A stretch of 64,000 nt of DNA from NCBI GenBank assembly GCA_016124935.1, contig WGMS01000028.1:1-64000 (forward strand), in the 5' to 3' direction. Position 1 is the stretch's first letter, and every line of letters begins with the position of its first letter. This document shows positions 15,838 through 25,468 of the stretch, one piece after another. The notes beneath the pieces were generated by a model, which was given only the letters and a program-made list of their open reading frames with translations, was not told where the DNA came from and did no database searches. The stretch is from a bacterium. GTDB lineage: Bacteria > Cyanobacteriota > Vampirovibrionia > Obscuribacterales > Obscuribacteraceae. The position numbers and the translations under genes were made by a program.

Positions 15838-15956
15838 CGCCAAGCAGACTTGCAAAACGTAAAAATGACGAGAACTATTAAATTTTCCGGACGATAACCG
15901 AGACTGCCGGAGCTAGATGTTTCTTACTTATCGCAAATCAGCTATAGTTCAGGGGG

Positions 15957-15971
15957 CTTTCCCCGGGAAAG
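15957..15971 (+). promoter_or_regulatory. Palindrome in the 5' region of the oxidoreductase operon
   Basis: CTTTCCC-C-GGGAAAG, perfect 7-bp arms about 1, ending 47 bases before the ATG of the iron-sulfur/membrane subunit gene. It could be an operator or an mRNA hairpin; which one cannot be told from sequence. Confidence 0.35.
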
Positions 15972-16018
15972 CTTGATGAGAGCGTGATAGGTTTTAGAAA
16001 TTCGATTCGAGGGCTCGT

Positions 16019-17647
16019 ATGAATTATTCCTGGGCAATTGATCAGAGGAAGTGTATCGGCTGTCACGCCTGCACCACAGCCTGCAAGTCCGAGAACGAGG
16101 TTCCTCTTTCTGTGGATCGGACCTTTGTCAAGTATGTCGAGAAAGGAACTTTCCCCAATGCCCAGAGGCACTTCGGGGTTTTGCGCTGCAATCATTGTGC
16201 CAAGCCGCCCTGTGTCGATATCTGTCCTGTTACGGCCATGTTCAAGCGAGAGGATGGCATAGTCGAGTTCAACAGCGATGCCTGTATAGGATGCAAAGCC
16301 TGCATTGCCGCCTGTCCTTACGATGCCATATATATAGATCCCGATGCCGGTACCGCCGCCAAGTGCAATTTTTGTACCCATCGACTCGATGTCGGCTTAG
16401 AACCTGCCTGTGTGGTGGTCTGCCCGGAAGAAGCCCTCATATTCGGTGACCTTGATGATCCGAATTCAAAAATTTCTCAACTGGTAGGTCGAGAGAAGAC
16501 CCAGGTCAGAAAGCCTGAAAAGAATACCGAACCGAAGTGTTTTTATATAGGAGCGGATGAGGCTGTCCTCAATCCGGATTTGCAGAGCCACGACCCTTCC
16601 GGCATGTACATGTGGTCCAATCAGAAAGAGCACGATCATAAGCACGGACCGGTCCTGGACAATAATCTGTCCCTGGCGAGCGCGCTCAATCGAGTAACCG
16701 GCGCGAAAGTCGCTTATGATGTGCCTCACCGCGCCCCCTGGGGAAGCGATGTCTCCTGCTATCTCTGGACCAAGAGCATCGCCTCCGGTGTCTTCATGGT
16801 GGCATGGTTTCTATTTTGCTTGCACCACTATGGACTGGTCAATTTCAAGAGTCATTTCGATGCCTTTTATTTTCTGGGTGTACCTCTGGTCTCCTCCAGC
16901 CCGCACTGGTTATTGTGGTTCGGACCTCTTACCGGTCTGATCTTTCTGGGGTTGACCGGTGTTTTTCTCATCAAAGATCTCGATAGACCCGAGCGCTTCC
17001 TCACCATTTTGACCAGGCCACAGTGGAAGTCCTGGCTCGCCATCGGGGCGTATATCATACTTTTCTATTCTATTGCCCTGGTGCTCGATCTGGTTCTGTT
17101 TTTCTTGGACATGCCGGTGCTTTTAGAGCTGATGCTCAATCTCAGTCTGCCTCTTTCGATTATGACCGCTATCTACACCGCCTATCTTTTCGCCCAGGCT
17201 AAAGGTCGTGACCTCTGGCAGAATCCCTTGCTTCCGGTCAGTCTGTTTTTGCAAGCCGTGATAGGGGGCTCCTCGGTTTTGATGCTGGCTGCTCCTTTTT
17301 TCTCCGGCTCGCCGGTGGTTCTTACCGTGCTCGCCTTTGTCCTGACTGTGGCTATCTTCTCTAAACTTTCAATGGTGTTGCTGGGAGAAGTGATGGTGGA
17401 ACATTCTTCAAAGGCTCAGAGCCGGGCTGTGAACATCATGGTCTATGGTGCTTACAAACAACTTTTCTGGGGTGGTTTTGTCTTTGCCGGTAGTATCACA
17501 CCGGTGGTGATGCTTTCGCTTGCTCTCAGTCACTCTCTCTTTCAGTTCGAACTTGTTTATCCGGTGGCTGCGCTTCTCAGCCTGGTCGGATTGTTCGCCT
17601 ATGAGCATTGTTTCGTCATGGCCGGACAATCTGTCCGTCTTAGCTAA
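16019..17647 (+). CDS. Fused 4[4Fe-4S] ferredoxin / NrfD-type membrane subunit of a molybdopterin oxidoreductase
   Basis: 542 residues joining two subunits usually encoded apart. Residues 1-150 are a DmsB/NrfC-like electron-transfer module with sixteen cysteines in four clusters (C12, C15, C18, C22; C57, C60, C65, C69; C89, C92, C95, C99; C116, C119, C131, C135). From about 245 to the end, eight or so hydrophobic helices match the NrfD/PsrC quinone-interacting membrane anchor (LLWFGPLTGLIFLGLTGVFL and following). It should pass electrons between the quinone pool and the catalytic subunit encoded 31 bases downstream. There is no signal peptide, so the iron-sulfur head faces the cytoplasm unless exported with a partner. 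CGAGGG five bases before the ATG sets the start. Confidence 0.9.
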   Translation: MNYSWAIDQRKCIGCHACTTACKSENEVPLSVDRTFVKYVEKGTFPNAQRHFGVLRCNHCAKPPCVDICPVTAMFKREDGIVEFNSDACIGCKACIAACPYDAIYIDPDAGTAAKCNFCTHRLDVGLEPACVVVCPEEALIFGDLDDPNSKISQLVGREKTQVRKPEKNTEPKCFYIGADEAVLNPDLQSHDPSGMYMWSNQKEHDHKHGPVLDNNLSLASALNRVTGAKVAYDVPHRAPWGSDVSCYLWTKSIASGVFMVAWFLFCLHHYGLVNFKSHFDAFYFLGVPLVSSSPHWLLWFGPLTGLIFLGLTGVFLIKDLDRPERFLTILTRPQWKSWLAIGAYIILFYSIALVLDLVLFFLDMPVLLELMLNLSLPLSIMTAIYTAYLFAQAKGRDLWQNPLLPVSLFLQAVIGGSSVLMLAAPFFSGSPVVLTVLAFVLTVAIFSKLSMVLLGEVMVEHSSKAQSRAVNIMVYGAYKQLFWGGFVFAGSITPVVMLSLALSHSLFQFELVYPVAALLSLVGLFAYEHCFVMAGQSVRLS

Positions 17648-17678
17648 TTGAGTCAATTAATTTATTGGAGTATTACAA

Positions 17679-20642
17679 ATGGAAAGCCGCCTGTCTTCAA
17701 AACCAAAAGGAAAGCGCACCTGGCTCCATGCCCTGATCAATAGCTTCGGTCTCAAGATAGAGCGTGAGTTCTCTAAAACCGATACGGAGGTCAGGGAAGT
17801 TCCGAAGACCCTCTCACATTTCCCTCCCAAAGACAAATGGGACAACTGGCAAGAATGGGACCCGCGCGCCTGGCCAAGAAGAGTTGCGAAGAATTACACC
17901 ATCGTCCCTACGGTCTGCTTCAACTGTGAGTCCGCCTGTGGACTGCTCGCTTATGTAGACAAAAATGATATGTCTATTCGCAAATTCGAGGGCAATCCCG
18001 AGCATCCCGGTTCAAGAGGGCGAAATTGCGCCAAAGGTCCTGCCACCATAAACCAGGTCCAGGACCCTGAGCGCATACTTTATCCGATGAAAAGAGTAGG
18101 CCGGCGTGGTGGTGGACAGTGGGAGAGAACCAGCTGGGAAGAGGTTCTCGATTTACTGGGAACTAGAATAAGAGCCGCCATATTAGAAAAACGCCATCGC
18201 GAGATTATGTACCATGTCGGTCGGCCCGGAGAAGACGTATTCACCGAAAGGGTGCTTGCCGCCTGGGGTGTGGATGGGCACAACAGCCATACCAATATAT
18301 GCTCATCAGGAGCCCGGGCGGGCTACGCCTTCTGGATGGGTATAGATCGCCCCAGCCCCGATTACAGCAACGCCCGTTTTATCCTTCTTATAAGTGCTCA
18401 TCTTGAATCCGGTCATTATTTCAACCCTCATGCCCAGCGCATAATGGAAGCGAAAATGAAAGGGGCCAAGGTGGCCGTCTTTGATCCGCGTCTATCTAAT
18501 ACCGCTTCCCATGCCGACTATTGGGTACCCTGCTATCCAGGCACCGAGGCTGCCTTATTGCTTGCCATAGCCAGGGAGCTGATTGTCTCTCGGCGCTTCA
18601 ATCAAGAGTTTGTCCGACGCTGGGTGAACTGGCAGGATTATCTGACGAGCACTGGTGCCGAAAACCCGGATGATTTCGAGCAGTTTATCAAAGCCCTGGA
18701 AGAGATCTACCAAGAGTATACTCCGGAATATGCCGAGAAAGTATCCGGTGTGACCGCGGGCACAGTGCTGAAGCTGGCGGACGAAATAGCAAGGGCAGGC
18801 ACCGCTTTTGCTTCTCATACCTGGCGCGCTTCTTCTGCAGGCAATCTCGGTGGCTGGCAAACAGCCCGGTGTCTATTCTTTCTCAATGTTCTGACCGGTG
18901 CGGTTGCCACTCCGGGCGGTACTGCACCAAACTCCTGGAACAAGTTCGTTCCCAAGCCATTCAGTCTGCCTGCCCATCCGCAGTACTGGAACGAAATTAC
19001 CTGGCCGGGCGAGTTTCCGCTTGCATTTTTCGAGATGAGTTTTCTTCTCCCTCATTTGATTAAAGAAGGCAGAGGTAAGCTCGACACTTATTTCACTCGG
19101 GTCTACAATCCGGTCTGGACCAATCCCGATGGTATGTCCTGGATCGAGATGCTTACCGACGAGGATAAAGTCGGACTGCATTGCGCTCTTACTCCGACCT
19201 GGAGCGAGACTGCCTGGTTCGCCGATTATGTATTACCCATGGGGCTCGGTCCGGAGCGTCATGATCTGCACAGTTACGAGACCCAGGCCGGTTCATGGAT
19301 AGGATTCAGGCAGCCGGTTCTGAAGGTGGCAAAAGAGCGTATGGAAGGCGGGGAAGCAACCGCCACCACCCTTGAAACCAATCCCGGTGAAGTCTGGGAA
19401 GAGAACCAGTTCTGGATAGAGCTGAGCTGGCGCATCGACCCGGATGGCTCGCTGGGAATTCGTCAACACTTCGAGTCCCCTTACCGACCCGGTGAGAAAG
19501 TCACTGTCGATGAGTATTATCGCTGGATCTTCGAAAACAGTGTCCCCGGACTGCCTGAAAAAGCCGAGGCTGAGGGTCTTGGTGCCCTCGAGTATATGCG
19601 TCGTAATGGTGCTTTTGAAGTTCAGGCATCGGTATATGAGAATCATGAACAGGAACTTTCGGAGAAGGAGATGCAAGATGCTGTTGTCGACAAGAAGACC
19701 GGTGTGGTCTATCGAGACAAGAGCAAAATAGAGAAAGTAAATATCGTGCCGCTTCCTAATCCCATCGATGAAGCGGGACGTCATCAAGTTGGAGTGGTTA
19801 TCGACGGGGTGCCTCGCCGGGGCTTCCCTACTCCTTCGGGTAAGCTCGAATTCTATTCTCGAACTTTATCCGAATGGGGATTCTCTGACTATGCTCTGCC
19901 CTGTTATATCGACAGCCATGTCCGCAAAGAGGAGGTCGAGAGGCTTGAGAAGAATGAACTTGCCGGAGAGAACCTATGTCTGGTTCCTACTTTTCGTCTA
20001 CCGGTCCATATTCATACCAGATCCAATAATTCAAAGTGGCTTTCCGAAATCGCTCATTCCAATCCGTTGTGGATAAATCCGGTCGATGCCGTTGGCGTCA
20101 AGGTAAAGACCGGCGACCTGGTTCGCATTGCCACCGAGATAGGCTACTTCATTACCCGGGCCTGGGTGACCGAATCTATCGCACCTTCGGTGGTAGCCTG
20201 TTCGCATCACATGGGGCGCTGGAGATTAGCCCAGAGTGATAGTACCGATCGCTGGCTCTCTTCCGTCGTCGATCTCGATAAGAAAGGCGAAGGACAATAT
20301 TTGATGCGGCAGAAGAAGGGTGTCTCTCCCTTTACTTCCAGCGATCCCGACAGCATGAATGTATGGTGGAACGATGCCGGAGTGCATCAGAATATGACTT
20401 TTCCGGTCCAGCCGGATCCGGTATCAGGTATGCATTGCTGGCACCAGAAGGTGGTGGTTAGCAAAGCGGCGCCGGATGATCGCTATGGCGATGTCTATGT
20501 CGATACCAATAAATCTCACCAGGTCTTCAAGCGATGGATGGCGGAATGCCGGCCCGGACCAGGGCCAGGGGGGATGCGCCGCCCATGGTGGCTGCTTCGC
20601 CCTTTAAGACCCAGCATTGACGCGTATAGATATGCTGACTGA
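17679..20642 (+). CDS. Molybdopterin oxidoreductase catalytic subunit (DMSO reductase superfamily)
   Basis: 987 residues. An N-terminal [4Fe-4S] site (C80, C83, C87, C117; CFNCESAC and GRNCAKG) precedes the molybdopterin-binding domains: FILLISAHLESGHYFNP, KVAVFDPRLSNTASHADYWV, PGTEAALLLAIARELI, and a C-terminal dinucleotide-binding domain (NPLWINPVDAVGVKVKTGDLVRI). The molybdenum ligand is probably Cys208 in HTNICSSG. Substrate is unknown; polysulfide, thiosulfate, tetrathionate or a similar compound would fit the NrfD-type partner. No twin-arginine signal is present, unusual for this group, so the enzyme probably works on the cytoplasmic side. TTGGAG lies eight bases before the ATG. Cotranscribed with the electron-transfer subunit. 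Confidence 0.9.
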   Translation: MESRLSSKPKGKRTWLHALINSFGLKIEREFSKTDTEVREVPKTLSHFPPKDKWDNWQEWDPRAWPRRVAKNYTIVPTVCFNCESACGLLAYVDKNDMSIRKFEGNPEHPGSRGRNCAKGPATINQVQDPERILYPMKRVGRRGGGQWERTSWEEVLDLLGTRIRAAILEKRHREIMYHVGRPGEDVFTERVLAAWGVDGHNSHTNICSSGARAGYAFWMGIDRPSPDYSNARFILLISAHLESGHYFNPHAQRIMEAKMKGAKVAVFDPRLSNTASHADYWVPCYPGTEAALLLAIARELIVSRRFNQEFVRRWVNWQDYLTSTGAENPDDFEQFIKALEEIYQEYTPEYAEKVSGVTAGTVLKLADEIARAGTAFASHTWRASSAGNLGGWQTARCLFFLNVLTGAVATPGGTAPNSWNKFVPKPFSLPAHPQYWNEITWPGEFPLAFFEMSFLLPHLIKEGRGKLDTYFTRVYNPVWTNPDGMSWIEMLTDEDKVGLHCALTPTWSETAWFADYVLPMGLGPERHDLHSYETQAGSWIGFRQPVLKVAKERMEGGEATATTLETNPGEVWEENQFWIELSWRIDPDGSLGIRQHFESPYRPGEKVTVDEYYRWIFENSVPGLPEKAEAEGLGALEYMRRNGAFEVQASVYENHEQELSEKEMQDAVVDKKTGVVYRDKSKIEKVNIVPLPNPIDEAGRHQVGVVIDGVPRRGFPTPSGKLEFYSRTLSEWGFSDYALPCYIDSHVRKEEVERLEKNELAGENLCLVPTFRLPVHIHTRSNNSKWLSEIAHSNPLWINPVDAVGVKVKTGDLVRIATEIGYFITRAWVTESIAPSVVACSHHMGRWRLAQSDSTDRWLSSVVDLDKKGEGQYLMRQKKGVSPFTSSDPDSMNVWWNDAGVHQNMTFPVQPDPVSGMHCWHQKVVVSKAAPDDRYGDVYVDTNKSHQVFKRWMAECRPGPGPGGMRRPWWLLRPLRPSIDAYRYAD

Positions 20643-20715
20643 TCTGCTACAATGTCAAGGATGTTTTGGGGAGCCGGGTCTAGTCCCACAGTACAGGTCT
20701 TAGCAGGTCCTTTCC

Positions 20716-22356
20716 ATGAACCATGAGAATGATGACGTCACCAGGAAGAGTCAGCACCTGAACCCAGGCGAGCCCTCGACCGCTGATTCGGTAGCTGACG
20801 CTCCCACCGATGCCCCTGCAGTTCACCTCAGCGATCTGTCCGAAGGGGCGATTATTGCTGATAAATATCGAATCATCTCCGCCATCGGCAAAGGCGGTAT
20901 GAGCACGGTGTTCAAGGTAGAACACGTTCAACTGGGAACAACCCTGGCGCTAAAAGTACTCGATAAGACTCTATGGCAGGATCCCGAGGCGGTGCAGCGC
21001 TTCAAGCTAGAAGCCCAGACCATAGGATTGCTTGCCCATCCCTGTTTGACTACTTATCGCGATTTCGGTGTCAGCACAGGCGGCCAGCCGTATCTGGTGA
21101 TGGACTATGTTGACGGCTATGACCTGGATGAGTTTCTCAACAGCGAAGGTCTCTACACTTTGCCCGAGGCGGTCGGTCTTCTGGAGAAAATTTGTGACGG
21201 TCTCTCCCTGGCCCATAGCAAGGGCATCATTCATCGGGATCTCAAGCCGAGCAATATCATGTTCGATACCGGCGACAACAACCAGGTAAAGATAGTCGAC
21301 TTCGGAGTGGCAAAGATAGTAACCGAAGACGCCAATCAGATGCAGTCCCTGACCCGCACCGGAGAAGTTTTCGGAAGCCCTCTCTATATGAGCCCCGAGC
21401 AGTGCAAGGGCGCCAGGGTAGACAATCGCTCCGATATCTATTCCCTCGGTTGTGTCATGTTCGAGGTTTTGACAGGCACCCATCCGATTCGCGGCAATAC
21501 CATGCTCGAGACCCTCACCAACCATATCGACGTGGTTCATCCGCCTCTTCTAGAAGTAGATCCTTCTCTGCAAGAGTTATCCCGAGCGGGATGGGTGAAT
21601 CCGGAAGACTTTCAATATATCCTCCAGAAGTGCCTGCAGAAGAATTTGAACGATAGATATTCTTCGGTGGATGATATCCTTCAAGATTTGCGACGCCTGA
21701 AAGAGAAGACTCTAGAGAAGCAAGATCTGCCCAGGTCCACCGTCAAGAGTCTCAGAATGTCAGAGAATCTCGAGCCGCGTAAAGATCCCAAAGAGATGCT
21801 GATTATGGTGGCGACCCTGGTCGCCATCGGTGTCGGCGTCGGTGTGGCAGGGGTGGCTACCTGGTATCTCTTCTTTCAGGAGAAACCAGAGGTGGTGGCA
21901 AAAGACGACGCTTCCGAGAGTGAGTCATCATCAAAGACCGGACCGAAGAAAAAATCCTATAACATCCTGCTCGATGGCTCAGAAGAGATGCAAGATGCTC
22001 AGGATACCGACCGCAAAGTGGTTCGGTATATGAACGAAGGCAAGTATGAGAGTGCAATCCCATTATTGGAATTCTCCATACAAGAATACAGAGCTAAAGG
22101 AAACCGTCAGATTTTCGTGGCGGATCATGAACATAAGCTGGCCAATTGTTATGCCAATAAGAAGGAGCCTGATTTCAACCAGGCTTTCACTCATTTTAAA
22201 GCAGCCATAGCTGTTTTCGATCAGCTTCCCGGTGGTGCCGGCGGACCTCAGTATCAGCAATGTCTTTTTGACTATGCCAAAGTTTTGCGCCAGTTCGGTC
22301 AGGCCGAGCAAGCCGACGAGCTTGAGAAGAAAGCCAGAAGTTTTAAGGTCCTTTAG
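20716..22356 (+). CDS. Membrane Ser/Thr protein kinase with extracytoplasmic TPR-like domain
   Basis: 546 residues. A disordered N-terminus leads to a full kinase domain with IGKGGMSTVFKVEH, Lys80, HRDLKPSN (Asp175), DFG Asp196 and GSPLYMSPEQCKG, so it should be active. One membrane helix (about 356-382, IMVATLVAIGVGVGVAGVATW) separates it from an outer part of about 160 residues with helical repeat character (KLANCYANKKEPDFNQAFTHF). The start has AGG eight bases upstream. A second kinase gene begins 11 bases after its stop, so both are probably made together and may act in one pathway. No PASTA domains. Confidence 0.92.
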   Translation: MNHENDDVTRKSQHLNPGEPSTADSVADAPTDAPAVHLSDLSEGAIIADKYRIISAIGKGGMSTVFKVEHVQLGTTLALKVLDKTLWQDPEAVQRFKLEAQTIGLLAHPCLTTYRDFGVSTGGQPYLVMDYVDGYDLDEFLNSEGLYTLPEAVGLLEKICDGLSLAHSKGIIHRDLKPSNIMFDTGDNNQVKIVDFGVAKIVTEDANQMQSLTRTGEVFGSPLYMSPEQCKGARVDNRSDIYSLGCVMFEVLTGTHPIRGNTMLETLTNHIDVVHPPLLEVDPSLQELSRAGWVNPEDFQYILQKCLQKNLNDRYSSVDDILQDLRRLKEKTLEKQDLPRSTVKSLRMSENLEPRKDPKEMLIMVATLVAIGVGVGVAGVATWYLFFQEKPEVVAKDDASESESSSKTGPKKKSYNILLDGSEEMQDAQDTDRKVVRYMNEGKYESAIPLLEFSIQEYRAKGNRQIFVADHEHKLANCYANKKEPDFNQAFTHFKAAIAVFDQLPGGAGGPQYQQCLFDYAKVLRQFGQAEQADELEKKARSFKVL

Positions 22357-22367
22357 TGTAGGTTTTG

Positions 22368-24119
22368 ATGAATCTGGACGCTGATAACTTTCCGACGGAT
22401 AGATACGAGCCTATCAAGAAACTGGGGATGGGCGCCAACGGAGAAGTATATCTGGCTACGGATAAGACCCTGGGCAAGCGGGTTGCGGTCAAGATCCTGC
22501 ATACCCTGGATAGAGATCAGTTGATACAGTTTCAGGATGAAGCCAGGGCGACAAGCAAGCTCAATCATACGAATATCATAGATATTCTCGATTTCGGTGC
22601 TACCGATAGTGGCATTCCTTATATGGTTTTAGAGTATTTTCCGGGTCTAACCCTGGAGTCTCACTTGAGAGAAGTCGGCTATCTAGAATGGCAGACTGTG
22701 GCTAATGTCTTGAAAGAGGTTTGCGTCGCCCTCGACTATGCCCATGGTCGGCGGATTTTTCATCGAGATCTGACCCCCTCGAATATTTTGATTCGATTCC
22801 CGGAGGATAGTACTGATGGCACATCAGATCAAGAGATAAGCGTTCGCTTAATCGATTTTGGAGTGGCCAAGGTCTCAGAAATGAGCGGCTTCGTTACCGA
22901 ATATCAGGGCATGACTCTGGCTGGAACACCGGATTATATGAGTCCCGATGTGGTCAATGGACTGGAGTACACGGTGGCATCCGAGGTCTATTCAATAGGA
23001 TGCATTATGTATCAGGCGATAAGCGGCTTTCCTCCGTTCAAAGCGGATACCGCCCTCGAGACGCTCTCTTTTCATGCGAACAAATTGGCAGAGACATTGA
23101 GCAGTGCAACGGGTAGAGATATCCCGCAGTCTGTGGAAAGTTTAGTGGCAAAGTGTCTGGCCAAACGGCCAGAAGATCGTTTCCAGACTATGGAAGAGCT
23201 GAAAAATGCTCTGGTGGATCTTAATCTGTCTCCGTATCCTGAATCTTCCGAGGTCGATGGATTTCCTTCTGAGCCTTCAGGCAGCAGAGGTGTGTCGACC
23301 AGCCGAATAGTGTCGGTCATTCTTTTTCTATTGCTGACCGGAACTCTCTTTGCCTATTTTAATCTCTTTTCTCAAGACAGGGAGACCGAGCAGCGTTTGG
23401 ATCAGGCTAGTCGAGCTCTTTTGAAGAGTGTCGATAGTTTGTCCCGGGCTGATACTATCTGGCAGGTAGATGAGAAGCCCAGCACAACCATTATTGAGCA
23501 AGATACCCTTACCATTAGAGGAGTCCGGGTTCTTACCGGTCAGGACCTTAGAGAGTGCAGACCGGAGCGCTTTCGGCACATGTCATTAAGGAACATCGGC
23601 TCTTTTCACGATAGTTCTCTGAAAGTACTGGGAGGCACCGCCACCTTAAAGTCTCTCGAATTCAGCTTTTGCGATGGATTGACCGATGCCGATCTGGCTA
23701 GAATCAGCGCATATCTCAAAGTCAATGATGCCGGAGGCAGAAATCTCATCGAGTTGGAAATCGCGCGCTGCTATGGTATCACCGATAAAGGTGGAATGGT
23801 GCTGGCGACTATGCCCGCATTGCAGGTGGTGGTATTTCGAGATGTTTCGGTGGGCGATGGGACCATAGAGGCCCTTCGTAAATTGCCGGTCAGGAAACTG
23901 CTTCTCTCCACCACCGAGATATCTGATAGAGGACTTTCTATTCTTGCCGGCATGAAGAGTTTGAAGGAGCTCCATCTGCGCAATAACCCAGAACTAACCC
24001 GGAGTGCGGTGAATCGATTCAAGAAAAGACGACCGGATTGTCGGCTGATAGATCAGCATGACCCTGTCGATGATCGGACTGTCGATGTCGGTCGAGAGTT
24101 TTTCAAAGACCAGGACTAG
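22368..24119 (+). CDS. Membrane Ser/Thr kinase with extracytoplasmic leucine-rich repeats
   Basis: 583 residues. The kinase domain has LGMGANGEVYLA, Lys42, and DFG Asp163. The catalytic loop reads HRDLTPSN, with Thr136 in place of the Lys that neutralises charge during phosphotransfer in Ser/Thr kinases; Asp134 and Asn139 remain, so activity may be reduced or altered. GTPDYMSPD closes the activation segment. A membrane helix (about 313-333) is followed by F-box-type leucine-rich repeats (ATLKSLEFSFCDGLTDADLA, LIELEIARCYGITDKGGMVL, MKSLKELHLRNNPELT), probably outside. ATG 22368 is chosen over the adjoining TTG. Its 3' end overlaps the converging gene by four bases. Confidence 0.9.
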   Translation: MNLDADNFPTDRYEPIKKLGMGANGEVYLATDKTLGKRVAVKILHTLDRDQLIQFQDEARATSKLNHTNIIDILDFGATDSGIPYMVLEYFPGLTLESHLREVGYLEWQTVANVLKEVCVALDYAHGRRIFHRDLTPSNILIRFPEDSTDGTSDQEISVRLIDFGVAKVSEMSGFVTEYQGMTLAGTPDYMSPDVVNGLEYTVASEVYSIGCIMYQAISGFPPFKADTALETLSFHANKLAETLSSATGRDIPQSVESLVAKCLAKRPEDRFQTMEELKNALVDLNLSPYPESSEVDGFPSEPSGSRGVSTSRIVSVILFLLLTGTLFAYFNLFSQDRETEQRLDQASRALLKSVDSLSRADTIWQVDEKPSTTIIEQDTLTIRGVRVLTGQDLRECRPERFRHMSLRNIGSFHDSSLKVLGGTATLKSLEFSFCDGLTDADLARISAYLKVNDAGGRNLIELEIARCYGITDKGGMVLATMPALQVVVFRDVSVGDGTIEALRKLPVRKLLLSTTEISDRGLSILAGMKSLKELHLRNNPELTRSAVNRFKKRRPDCRLIDQHDPVDDRTVDVGREFFKDQD

Positions 24120-24727
24120 CCGGCGGTTTTTATCTCTTTCTTTTGAATCAACTTGATATTCTCTGTTTTATCCATGCCTTCCAGCTTTAGAATGTAGTCG
24201 CTTTTCTGATTCAGTTTGATGAATTTGTATCTCTTTCGTCTATCCATCCAGCCAGATTGCCGTTTATCCGTCCCGTCCTTCTTTACCACCGTGAGCCGGT
24301 AGGTGACGAATCCCGGGAAATCTCCCCAGGCAAGAGCAAGGTCGGTTCCGGAGAGTTGATGAGAGAAGACTGCTGGCCGGGAATTTCTTTTCCCCGGGGG
24401 CAGCGTCTTGAGGCTGACTGTGCCCAGATTGGCCTGGACATCACCTTGAGTTGAAATGACCGAAATCTTGTAGCTTTTGTCCGGTGCGAGCAAAAGCCTC
24501 ATTCTTCCAACCTTGTCGGTTTTCGGAAGAATCATCTGTTTGGTTGTCAGGCTCAGTTTTTTATCGTCAAGACATTCTATTTTGAAGGAGACTTTGTTTA
24601 TTGCCTGGTCGGCAGACCACTGGACAATCGCACTGCGGTCGTCGACGTTGACGGCTTTTACCGAAGCGGCAAAGGCTGAAGGCATAAATGCCAGTAGACA
24701 GACAAGCACGGATACAGTCTTTTTCAT
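24116..24727 (-). CDS. Secreted protein with fibronectin type III-like repeats
   Basis: 203 residues. A clear signal peptide (MKKTVSVLVCLLAFMPSAFA) is followed by beta-rich sequence with fibronectin-like features: VKAVNVDDRSAIVQWSADQA and DLALAWGDFPGFVTYRLTVV each look like one domain. Function unknown; likely a periplasmic or surface adhesion-type module. ATG 24727 is chosen for the signal peptide; the longer open frame has a Pro-rich, non-signal start that overlaps the upstream gene. It begins four bases after the TonB-like gene ends, so they form an operon. Confidence 0.75.
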   Translation of the reverse strand: MKKTVSVLVCLLAFMPSAFAASVKAVNVDDRSAIVQWSADQAINKVSFKIECLDDKKLSLTTKQMILPKTDKVGRMRLLLAPDKSYKISVISTQGDVQANLGTVSLKTLPPGKRNSRPAVFSHQLSGTDLALAWGDFPGFVTYRLTVVKKDGTDKRQSGWMDRRKRYKFIKLNQKSDYILKLEGMDKTENIKLIQKKEIKTAG

Positions 24728-24731
24728 CGAT

Positions 24732-25277
24732 TCAGTTCTCCAGATAGTCGAGCAATTCTCTGGCGCTCTGTCTAGTATCATATCTTCCTCCGGTGGAAGC
24801 GCTTCTTTGAGTTGCGTGAGAAGGAAGTATCGGCGGGGAATAAGCTTTTGTCCTGGGTGATCTGGCTGCGGTGGCGGTAGCGCCGGTGGTGGTACCACCG
24901 AGTCCCTCTATCGACACCGAGCTCTGTCTGAAGCTCACTGTTAGACTGAGAGGCTTTTTCGATGGAGGTGGTCCGAAAGGGGTGGCAAAAGTAATAGCTT
25001 CTACCGCTTTGTCAGCGTCTTCTGCTCCACTGCTTGCGTTGAGCAGGCTGGTTCCTTTTATGGCTCCTTCGGCATCAATCTCCAGGCGCACTTTCGCTGT
25101 CAGTGAGTTGACGTTGTAAGTTGCCCAGCTCTCTCTAATGCGTCCCAGGACATGGGTGGTGTATTTGGTCAAGGCGGTATTGACCACCGGTGCGGCCTGG
25201 CAAGGTCGGTCAGTGACCGACAGAAAGCCCGGTAGCAGCATAAACAGAAGGCAGATGGTTAGCTGGGCTGTTTTCAT
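24732..25277 (-). CDS. Secreted protein with TonB/TolA C-terminal-like domain
   Basis: 181 residues with a signal peptide (MKTAQLTICLLFMLLPGFLS). The middle resembles the TonB C-terminal fold: YTTHVLGRIRESWATYNVN, then AKVRLEIDAEGAIKGTSLLN and ADKAVEAITFATPFGPPP. There is no membrane anchor plus Pro-rich spacer as in energy-transducing TonB, so this is a free periplasmic module. The tail (about 125-181) is Ser/Thr/Arg-rich. ATG 25277 is preferred to a TTG upstream. Confidence in the fold is moderate. Confidence 0.65.
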   Translation of the reverse strand: MKTAQLTICLLFMLLPGFLSVTDRPCQAAPVVNTALTKYTTHVLGRIRESWATYNVNSLTAKVRLEIDAEGAIKGTSLLNASSGAEDADKAVEAITFATPFGPPPSKKPLSLTVSFRQSSVSIEGLGGTTTGATATAARSPRTKAYSPPILPSHATQRSASTGGRYDTRQSARELLDYLEN

Positions 25278-25433
25278 CGAATAACTCAATTCACTCAATT
25301 AACTCGGTGTTTCCAGGTAGAAATCTATTATAGATGAAAGTTTAGATCAGATCTCAATTTATATATGTGAATTCTCTGCCGAAATCGGCTTCTGTAGCCG
25401 CAATACAAAAGTTACAATGCCCGCAGATTTTTG

Positions 25434-25460
25434 TTGACTTTGAAATTGGCCCGGTATAAA
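25434..25460 (+). promoter_or_regulatory. Promoter of the leuA leader
   Basis: TATAAA at 25455-25460 with TTGACT at 25434-25439 (15-base gap) or TTGTTG at 25431-25436 (18-base gap). Transcription would start close to 25467, almost on the leader peptide ATG at 25469, so the leader mRNA may be nearly leaderless. This fits the absence of a ribosome site before the leader peptide. Confidence 0.5.
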
Positions 25461-25468
25461 ACTACGGC

